From CAZBDU01 sp964490725 (lineage in GTDB: Bacteria; Spirochaetota; Spirochaetia; SZUA-6; DRHE01): a stretch of DNA of 6,751 nt. A program made the position numbers and the translations under genes. Under the pieces are notes generated by a model that did no database searches, had not been told where the DNA came from, and worked only from the letters and a program-made list of their open reading frames with translations. Below, one piece after another: positions 1-4,387 of the stretch; the stretch's first letter is position 1; every line of letters begins with the position of its first letter. The stretch spans positions 1 through 6,751 of the forward strand of contig CAZBDU010000167.1 in assembly GCA_964490725.1 (NCBI GenBank), in the 5' to 3' direction.

Positions 1-568
1 GGCCGCCGCGGGCCAGCAGCAGCGGCACGGCCAGCGCGGCGGCGGGAAGCAGCGCCGCCGCAGCCAGCAGCCTCCCCTCCCCCAGCACCGGAAGGAGGAG
101 CGCCGGGGTCGCAGCCCCCAGGGCCGAGCCGGACATGGTGGCCAGGTAGACCGCTCCGGCGCGCTCCGGCCGGCCCGCGAACCCCAGCGACACCACCGCG
201 CCGGCCAGCACGAAGGGCACCGCCAGGGCCAGGTAGGCCGCCGCCAGGTACAGCCCCTGCCGCCGCTCCACCGGGAGGCGGAAGTAGTCCAGGGGGATGC
301 CGAGCACCAGCAGGTAGGCCAGACAGGCAGTGACGGAGAACAATATGATGATCCCCGGGAGCGCCCGCCCGCGGGCCGCCCGGGCGGCAAGACCGGGCCG
401 CCGCGCCTCCATCAGGCTCAAGCCAGTGCCGCTGGCGGCGTAGCCGAACATCACGATGCTGATGACCATGAAGGACAGGTGATTCCACTGGGAGAAGGAG
501 AAGACCCGCGCCAGGAGCACCTCCCAGGCCAGGGAGGAGAAAGACAGGAGGAAGACCGCGGCGATCAT
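1..568 (-). CDS. Spermidine-synthase-like multi-pass membrane protein, N-terminal part (runs off left edge)
   Basis: An open frame on the minus strand begins at ATG 566-568 and stays open for 189 codons to the window edge. The protein starts MIAAVFLLSFSSLAWEVLLA and continues with W-N-H-L-S-F and an F-G-Y-A-A-S-G motif. It is mostly hydrophobic segments joined by short basic loops, with at least four to five predicted membrane helices. The pattern S-x-L-x-W/Y-E-x-x-L-x-R-x-F-S near the N-terminus, and the later segment around P-F-V-L-A-G followed by A-G-A-V-Y-L-A-T-M-S-G, resemble the membrane half of spermidine-synthase-like proteins. In that family a cytoplasmic Rossmann SAM or aminopropyltransferase domain follows; here it would lie outside the window. 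ATG 568 is the only start, because the frame is closed by a TGA a few codons upstream and has no other start codon between. No clear Shine-Dalgarno is visible and the preceding gene stops 16 bases away, so translation is probably coupled to it. True polyamine synthesis should not be assumed for this group. Confidence 0.72.
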   Translation of the reverse strand, partial: MIAAVFLLSFSSLAWEVLLARVFSFSQWNHLSFMVISIVMFGYAASGTGLSLMEARRPGLAARAARGRALPGIIILFSVTACLAYLLVLGIPLDYFRLPVERRQGLYLAAAYLALAVPFVLAGAVVSLGFAGRPERAGAVYLATMSGSALGAATPALLLPVLGEGRLLAAAALLPAAALAVPLLLARGG

Positions 569-584
569 GCGTTCCCGGGAGGCT

Positions 585-1298
585 TCAGCGCTCCAGGGCC
601 CTGCCGGTCATGGGCACGAACAGGACCCCGGTGACGTTCTCCACGGTGTAGTCCTCCCCCTTCTTGGTGACCCGCACCAGGTTCTGGTAGCTGAAGGGGT
701 TGCCCAGGGGTAGAACCATGCGCCCGCCGTCCTTCAGCTGGGCCAGGAGGGGCGGCGGGATATGATCCACCGCCGCGGTAATCATGATGCCGTCGAAGGG
801 CTGCTCCTCCGGCCAACCGAAATAGCCGTCGCCGTGGCGGGCGTGCACCTTCGAGTAGCCCAGCTCCTGCAGCCTCTCCGAGGAGCGGCGGTACAGGCGC
901 TCCTTGATCTCGATGGTGAACACCTCCCCCGCCACCTCCGCCAGCACCGCCGCCTGGTAGCCCGACCCGGTGCCGATCTCCAGCACCCGGGCCCCCTCGA
1001 CGGCCTCCAGCAGCTCGGTCATGAGGGCCACCACGTAGGGCTGCGAGATGGTCTGGCCTTCTCCGATGGGAAGGGGATGATCCTGGTAGGCCTGGCCGCG
1101 AAGCTCCTCCGGGACGAACAGATGGCGGGGAACCGCCCGCATGGCCGCGAGGACCCGGCGGTCCTTCACCCCCCGCTGCTGGATCTGCAGGCGCACCATC
1201 TGCTGCCGCCGCTTCACCATCGCCGGCGGGTCGTCCTGGCCGGCCAGGAGGCCGGAACCTACGAGCAGACCGAGCATGCAGAGGGCGGCGAACTTCAC
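585..1298 (-). CDS. pcm: Protein-L-isoaspartate O-methyltransferase with signal peptide (periplasmic Pcm)
   Basis: This enzyme methylates isoaspartyl residues with S-adenosylmethionine to start repair of aged proteins. The 237-residue product carries the family signatures: AVPRHLFVPEE (55-65), GQTISQPY with the substrate-pocket serine (81-88), the SAM-binding glycine motif VLEIGTGSGY (105-114), acidic FTIEI (127-131), HGDG (155-158), FDGIMITAA (168-176) and VLPLG (195-199). It is slightly longer than cytoplasmic Pcm because residues 1-23 form a signal peptide: a lysine at position 2, a hydrophobic stretch, and likely cleavage after L-L-A-G. Start choice: GTG 1298 supplies the basic n-region. 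The next ATG (codon 8, position 1277) would leave a signal without charge, and neither start has a Shine-Dalgarno. The gene leads a two-gene unit with the membrane protein 16 bases downstream. The family is certain from motifs; the export is inferred from the N-terminus. Confidence 0.95.
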   Translation of the reverse strand: MKFAALCMLGLLVGSGLLAGQDDPPAMVKRRQQMVRLQIQQRGVKDRRVLAAMRAVPRHLFVPEELRGQAYQDHPLPIGEGQTISQPYVVALMTELLEAVEGARVLEIGTGSGYQAAVLAEVAGEVFTIEIKERLYRRSSERLQELGYSKVHARHGDGYFGWPEEQPFDGIMITAAVDHIPPPLLAQLKDGGRMVLPLGNPFSYQNLVRVTKKGEDYTVENVTGVLFVPMTGRALER

Positions 1299-1306
1299 GT
1301 ACCGCC

Positions 1307-1336
1307 AGTATAGCGGGCAGGCAGGCCTGTGATCAA
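1307..1336 (-). promoter_or_regulatory. Candidate sigma70-type promoter for the pcm unit
   Basis: Reading the minus strand, TTGATC (1331-1336) and TATACT (1307-1312) are separated by 18 bases. They match the housekeeping consensus at 4/6 and 5/6 positions. In so GC-rich a window a TATACT hexamer is unlikely by chance. The expected transcription start is near the A at 1300, about two bases before the GTG start codon, which implies a leaderless transcript. Confidence 0.5.
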
Positions 1337-1344
1337 GAACGCCC

Positions 1345-1363
1345 TCGATTCAGTCGATTCAGT
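1345..1363. repeat. 9-bp perfect tandem direct repeat upstream of the pcm promoter
   Basis: TCGATTCAG occurs at 1345-1353 and again at 1354-1362, followed by one more T. The pair ends about nine bases upstream of the -35 element of the pcm promoter in minus-strand orientation. Tandem half-sites at this place are typical of activator or response-regulator binding sites. The repeat is seen directly; the regulatory role is inferred from position only. Confidence 0.4.
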
Positions 1364-1372
1364 GGGAAGGGA

Positions 1373-1403
1373 CGCGGGCCGCTGCCGGTCGCCGCGGCCC
1401 GCG
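1373..1403 (-). terminator. GC-rich hairpin after the small secreted-protein gene, likely terminator
   Basis: A perfect 10-bp inverted repeat has arms CGCGGGCCGC (1373-1382) and GCGGCCCGCG (1394-1403) around an 11-base loop. It lies 22 bases beyond the stop of the small minus-strand gene and before the pcm promoter, where a transcript end is expected. On the minus strand it is followed by a pyrimidine-rich stretch (GTCCCTTCCC) rather than a pure T-tract, so it may be a weak intrinsic terminator or a 3' stabilising structure. Confidence 0.5.
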
Positions 1404-1425
1404 GGTAGCACGTGGAAGGATGATC

Positions 1426-1728
1426 TCAGTCGCTCGGACCGACGGGTGATCCGTTGCCACCCGACCGGGTGGAAACCAGACCCAGATCCACGGAGGGAGT
1501 TCCCTGCTCCCCGCCCGCCTTCGGGTTGCCTTCACCGGGAACGGTGGCGGGCTGAGCGTTCGCCCCCGAGGTCCCGGACGGGTTGGCCGCCACCGGGTTC
1601 GCAAAGCCGCGCTCCCCCGCGCCGTTGGACGTGGCCGCGTTGAACAGATGGTCGCTCGCCGCGAGCGACAGTGTCCCGCCCAGCACCATAGCCATGACGA
1701 GAAGAACCAATAGAAGCTTGCGGGTCAT
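1426..1728 (-). CDS. Small secreted protein of unknown function (100 aa)
   Basis: I do not recognise this protein. It has a textbook signal peptide: MTRK, then a leucine/valine/methionine core to about residue 19, and a likely cleavage site S-L-A at 21-23. The mature part of about 77 residues is rich in glycine, asparagine, alanine, proline and serine. It has no cysteine, only three aromatics (all Phe/His class, early), and two ANP tripeptides (43-45 and 48-50). This suggests a flexible, probably disordered exported peptide. The gene is convincing because AGGAGG (1736-1741) sits seven bases before ATG 1728, and it also has its own candidate promoter, a palindrome in the leader and a downstream hairpin. 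It stands alone, upstream of the pcm unit and divergent from the GNAT gene. The signal peptide and Shine-Dalgarno are seen directly; the role is unknown, and export through Sec is inferred. Confidence 0.78.
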   Translation of the reverse strand: MTRKLLLVLLVMAMVLGGTLSLAASDHLFNAATSNGAGERGFANPVAANPSGTSGANAQPATVPGEGNPKAGGEQGTPSVDLGLVSTRSGGNGSPVGPSD

Positions 1729-1735
1729 TACAAAA

Positions 1736-1741
1736 CCTCCT
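1736..1741 (-). promoter_or_regulatory. Consensus ribosome binding site of the small secreted-protein gene
   Basis: AGGAGG on the minus strand, seven bases before the ATG at 1726-1728. It is the best Shine-Dalgarno in the window and decides the start of a gene that has no recognisable homology. Efficient translation is implied. Confidence 0.85.
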
Positions 1742-1755
1742 GTAGGGCGTCTTGA

Positions 1756-1772
1756 AGTCAGCTTAGCTGACT
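1756..1772. promoter_or_regulatory. Perfect 17-bp palindrome, candidate operator
   Basis: AGTCAGCTTAGCTGACT is symmetric around one central base, with 8-bp arms. It lies between the candidate -10 element (1784-1789) and the Shine-Dalgarno (1736-1741) of the small secreted-protein gene, at roughly +4 to +20 of its transcript. As RNA it could only form a short hairpin, so a dimeric repressor site is the simpler reading. The palindrome is seen directly; its role is inferred. Confidence 0.5.
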
Positions 1773-1783
1773 GTCTTGGTCAT

Positions 1784-1813
1784 AATATACGCATCTCCAC
1801 GTCCCTCCGTAAA
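1784..1813 (-). promoter_or_regulatory. Candidate promoter of the small secreted-protein gene
   Basis: On the minus strand TTTACG (1808-1813) and TATATT (1784-1789) are 18 bases apart; an overlapping TATTAT at 1782-1787 is an alternative -10. This is the most AT-rich patch in the window. A start near 1777 would give a leader of about 50 bases containing the palindrome and the Shine-Dalgarno. The same patch might also serve the divergent GNAT gene, but no good plus-strand -35 partner is visible. Confidence 0.5.
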
Positions 1814-1848
1814 ACGCTGCAGCCGGGCGGGAAATGTCACCCGTCGAA

Positions 1849-1913
1849 GGAACGCCCGTCCGCCAGGCCGGGTGCCGCCGGGGACACCCTTGACGCTGGA
1901 GGCGTTCCGCCTC
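1849..1913 (+). other. Inverted repeats upstream of the GNAT gene, possible structured leader
   Basis: GGAACGCC (1849-1856) can pair with GGCGTTCC (1901-1908). This would enclose a smaller stem between GGGTG (1870-1874) and CACCC (1885-1889). The 1901-1908 arm also overlaps a local hairpin, GAGGCG-TTC-CGCCTC (1899-1913), so the two folds exclude each other. The local hairpin covers the only GGAGG near the gene start. In GC-rich DNA such pairings occur by chance, so the functional call is weak. Confidence 0.2.
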
Positions 1914-1926
1914 ACCATGGGCCCAC

Positions 1927-3072
1927 GTGCAACGATCACAAGCGCTTTCCATCCGGGAGGTGAGCACGCCGCGCCAGCTCAGGGAGTTCGTCCGCCTCCC
2001 GGAGCAGCTCTACCGCGGCGACCCGCTGTGGGCCCCGCCCCTGTGGCTGGAGGAGCGCGGCGCCTACCGCCCCGGCTCCAACCCGGTGCTGGCCCGTTCC
2101 GACCACGCCCTCTTCCTGGCCTTCCGGGGGCGGGAGGCCAGGGGGCGCATCCTGGCCTACGTGGATCCCAACTTCAACGCCTTCTACGGCAGCGCGGTCG
2201 GCTTCTTCGGCGCCCTGGAGTGCGTCCCGGACCAGGAGGCCTTCGCCGCCCTGATCGCGGTGGCCGAGCGCTGGCTGGCCGGGCGGGGGATGTCCGCGGC
2301 GCGCGGCCCCATCCATCCCGTGGCCGAGTACTGGGGCCTTCTCCTGGACGGGCCCGAGGGCCCGCCGGTCTTTCTCACCCCCTACAACCCCCGCTGGTAC
2401 AACGACGCTCTGGCCCGCCTGGGGTATGCGAAGGTGAAGGACCTGGTGGCCTACGAGGGCGACGCCCGCCGGGGCTATCGCATCCCGGAGCGGTTCCTGC
2501 GTTTCCGGCAGCGGCTGCTGGCGCGCCGTCCGGCGCTCTCGGTGCGGCGGTTGGACATGCGCCACCTCATGCGCGATGCAGAGCACATCTGGCGCATCTC
2601 CAACGGCTCCCTGAGGAACAACTGGGGCTACGTACCCCTGGAGCGCGACGAGCTGGGCGCCACGATCGCCAGGCTGAAGCCCATCGCGGATCCCGACGCC
2701 GTCTGGTTCGTCGAGGACGCCGGGGTGCCGGTGGCGTACTGCCTGGGCTTTCCCGATCTGAACGTGATCCTCCGGCGCATCCGGGGCAGGCTCCTGCCCT
2801 TCGGCTTCCTCCATCTGCTGCTCGGCGTGCGCCGTCTCAGGGACTACCGGCTCTGGGGGCTCGCGGTGCTGCCGGAGTACCACAGCATGGGCCTGGATGC
2901 GCTGCTGTACCTGTGCCTGTACGAGGCGCTGGCGCCCAAGGGGGTGCGTCTGGAGGCGAACTACGTTCTGGAGGACAACCTGCGCATTCGCAACGCCCTG
3001 GAGAAGCTGGGCCTCAGCACCACGAAGGTGTACCGGGTGTACCAGAAGCCGCTTCCGGCGGGGCGGCGCTGA
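1927..3072 (+). CDS. YghO-like GNAT-fold N-acyltransferase
   Basis: The 381-residue product matches the long, poorly characterised YghO-type group of GNAT proteins. The N-terminal segment has the pattern R-E-V-x-T-P-x-x-L-R-E-F-V-R-L-P-x-x-L-Y-R and DPLWAPP (32-38). The middle has RGPIHP (126-131), LLLDGPEGPPV (138-148) and TPYNPRWY (151-158), followed by GYAKVKDLVAYEG. The C-terminal acyl-CoA-binding half has a degenerate motif A, GLAVLPEYHSMGLDALL (311-327), and NYVLEDNLRIRNALEKLGL (345-363), ending with K-V-Y-R-V-Y-Q-K. The expected reaction is transfer of an acyl group from acyl-CoA to an amine; the substrate is unknown. As I recall, the bacterial ceramide synthase of Caulobacter is also a GNAT-type protein, so a lipid amine is possible. 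Start: GTG 1927 is the earliest in-frame start after a TGA at 1891. GTG 1960 is an alternative, and neither has a properly spaced Shine-Dalgarno. The gene is divergent from the small secreted-protein gene. Confidence 0.88.
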   Translation: MQRSQALSIREVSTPRQLREFVRLPEQLYRGDPLWAPPLWLEERGAYRPGSNPVLARSDHALFLAFRGREARGRILAYVDPNFNAFYGSAVGFFGALECVPDQEAFAALIAVAERWLAGRGMSAARGPIHPVAEYWGLLLDGPEGPPVFLTPYNPRWYNDALARLGYAKVKDLVAYEGDARRGYRIPERFLRFRQRLLARRPALSVRRLDMRHLMRDAEHIWRISNGSLRNNWGYVPLERDELGATIARLKPIADPDAVWFVEDAGVPVAYCLGFPDLNVILRRIRGRLLPFGFLHLLLGVRRLRDYRLWGLAVLPEYHSMGLDALLYLCLYEALAPKGVRLEANYVLEDNLRIRNALEKLGLSTTKVYRVYQKPLPAGRR

Positions 3073-3109
3073 GACGCCTGCGGCCCCCTTGCTTGATTCC
3101 CCTGGCGTC
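3073..3109 (+). terminator. Weak inverted repeat after the GNAT gene
   Basis: GACGCC directly follows the TGA stop (3073-3078) and pairs with GGCGTC (3104-3109) across a 25-base loop. ATTA follows, but no T-tract. This may end or attenuate transcription before the DUF1214 operon, though the stem is short and readthrough is plausible. Confidence 0.2.
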
Positions 3110-3160
3110 ATTAGACTCCTACATAGCCTGCCGAGGTAAACGCCGCGGTCGAGCCCCGGC

Positions 3161-3175
3161 GCTCCGAGGCGGAGC
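3161..3175 (+). other. Short perfect hairpin ahead of the DUF1214 gene
   Basis: GCTCCG-AGG-CGGAGC forms a perfect 6-bp stem with a 3-base loop. It sits 11 bases before the GGAGGT ribosome binding site at 3187-3192. It could terminate GNAT transcription or shape the leader of the next gene. It lacks a T-tract, and I see no confident promoter between 3073 and 3186. Confidence 0.25.
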
Positions 3176-3186
3176 ACTCGAGTCAT

Positions 3187-3192
3187 GGAGGT
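3187..3192 (+). promoter_or_regulatory. Ribosome binding site GGAGGT pointing to a non-standard start codon
   Basis: GGAGGT is followed by six bases and then ATT (3199-3201) in the frame of the DUF1214 protein. No ATG, GTG or TTG in that frame lies between the upstream stop (TAG, 3124-3126) and codon 58 of the gene. ATG 3185 overlaps this site but is in another frame, which gives no family-like protein. Confidence 0.55.
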
Positions 3193-3198
3193 CCCCCA

Positions 3199-4386
3199 AT
3201 TCGAGGCATCCTGGTTGCCCTGCTCGACCTGTATCGCAGGCTCGCCCTGCTGTCGCTGCGGCTGCGCGGCAGCACCGCGGAGGAGGCCGCCGCCGCCAGG
3301 GTCATCTCCGGACGCTCCTGGTCGGAGTTCTGCGATACCCTCAAGGCCGCCGGCGCCGCCATCGGCGGCATGGGATCGCCCAGGGACCCTCTCACCCAGG
3401 CGGAGGGGTACCGCTACCTGAGCCGGCTGGCCCGGGCGGGCCTGGAAGCGTTCATGGAATACGCGGATCCCAGGGCCCCGGTGCTGCGGCGCATGATCCA
3501 CGAGACCGCCAAGATCGGCGCCGACAACCCGGACAACCACTATCTGAACGCCTCGATCAGCGGCCGCTACGAGTACCGGATCAGCGGCGAGCGGGGCTCG
3601 GTCCACTTCCTGGAGTTCAGCACCCAGAAGGGAGGCTACGGCGGTGGCGGAGGGCTTCCCCTCACCGGCCGGCTGGACTCCACGGAGCTGTCCCTGGGTC
3701 CGGACGGGAGCTTCCAGATCGCCGTGAGCTGCGCGCCCCGGGAGGGCAACTGGCTGCCTATGGAGCCCGGCAGCGGCCTTCTCATCGTCCGGCAGACCTT
3801 CCTGGACAGGAGGCGGGAGAGCCCCTGCCGGCTGTCCATCGAGCGCGTAGGAGGCGACGGGCTTCCCTCCCCCCTCAGCCCCGCAGCCCTCGACGGGGGG
3901 CTGAAGGCGGCGGGCGCGCTCGCGGCGGGGGTGCCGCTGTTCTTCGCGCGCTGGGCCGGCAGGTTCCGGCGCCGGCCCAACGAGCTTCCCAGGATGGACC
4001 CGCAGGTCTCCACGGCAGCCGGGGGCGACCCCGAGATCGCCTACTACCACGGCTACTGGCAGCTTGGCCCGCAGGAGGCGCTGGTGATCGAGGTTACACC
4101 GCCGGAGTGCGCGTACTGGAACTTCCAGCTCAACAACCACTGGATGGAGTCGCTGGACTACCGCTATTTCAGGATCCATCTGAACAGGCACACCGCCCGG
4201 TACGGCCCCGACGGCTCGGTGCGCATCGTCGTGGCCCGCGAAGACCCCGGAGTGGACAACTGGATCGACACGGCCGGACACGCTTTCGGTACCATGTGCC
4301 TGCGGTGGGTCCGGGCAGCCAGCCATCCCCAGCCCCGCACCCGGGTGGTGAGGCTGGCCGAGATTCGATCCGGGGGGGAAGGCTGA
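3199..4386 (+). CDS. DUF1214-domain protein with probable ATT (or CTG) start
   Basis: The product of about 395 residues belongs to the DUF1214 family, whose biochemical role is not established. The C-terminal domain is clear: PPECAYWNFQLNNHWMESLD (about 301-320), DYRYFRIHLNRHTARYGPDG, then D-P-G-V-D-N-W-I-D-T-A-G-H (about 349-361) and C-L-R-W. A middle part, with N-P-D-N-H-Y-L-N-A (about 110-118) and N-W-L-P-M-E (184-189), resembles other DUF1214 and DUF1254 proteins. The first ATG in frame (3370, codon 58) is too late: the upstream frame encodes RVISGRSWSEFCDTLKAAGA, which looks like the normal start of the family and directly precedes RDPLTQAEGYRYLSRL. The best-supported start is ATT 3199, six bases after GGAGGT; CTG 3211 is the alternative, and a base error cannot be excluded. 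A hydrophobic stretch near residues 236-256 may touch a membrane. The next gene starts one base after the stop, so it is the first gene of a three-gene operon. Confidence 0.82.
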   Translation: MRGILVALLDLYRRLALLSLRLRGSTAEEAAAARVISGRSWSEFCDTLKAAGAAIGGMGSPRDPLTQAEGYRYLSRLARAGLEAFMEYADPRAPVLRRMIHETAKIGADNPDNHYLNASISGRYEYRISGERGSVHFLEFSTQKGGYGGGGGLPLTGRLDSTELSLGPDGSFQIAVSCAPREGNWLPMEPGSGLLIVRQTFLDRRRESPCRLSIERVGGDGLPSPLSPAALDGGLKAAGALAAGVPLFFARWAGRFRRRPNELPRMDPQVSTAAGGDPEIAYYHGYWQLGPQEALVIEVTPPECAYWNFQLNNHWMESLDYRYFRIHLNRHTARYGPDGSVRIVVAREDPGVDNWIDTAGHAFGTMCLRWVRAASHPQPRTRVVRLAEIRSGGEG

Positions 4387-4387
4387 G

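Noticed and set aside
762..1313. A 183-codon plus-strand open frame opposite pcm
   Set aside because: Pcm motifs on the minus strand are complete; this frame is rich in His/Leu/Arg/Gly and lacks any recognisable domain.
1917..1926. ATG at 1917 as start of the GNAT gene
   Set aside because: It is in a different frame from the GNAT protein, and its frame encodes a low-complexity product.
3093..3125. A promoter for the DUF1214 operon (TTGATT with TACATA)
   Set aside because: The spacing is 21 bases and the -10 match is poor, so I could not support it as a feature. Transcription may come from the GNAT promoter.
3185..3421. ATG at 3185 as the true start of the DUF1214 gene with a later frameshift
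   Set aside because: This frame gives a Cys/Pro-rich peptide unlike the family, and the ATG overlaps the ribosome binding site. The DUF1214 frame itself is intact through this stretch, so no frameshift is needed.
1936..4326. A 796-codon minus-strand open frame opposite the same two genes
   Set aside because: It is antisense to two genes with clear motifs and has no ribosome binding site or recognisable domain. It arises from codon-position GC bias.
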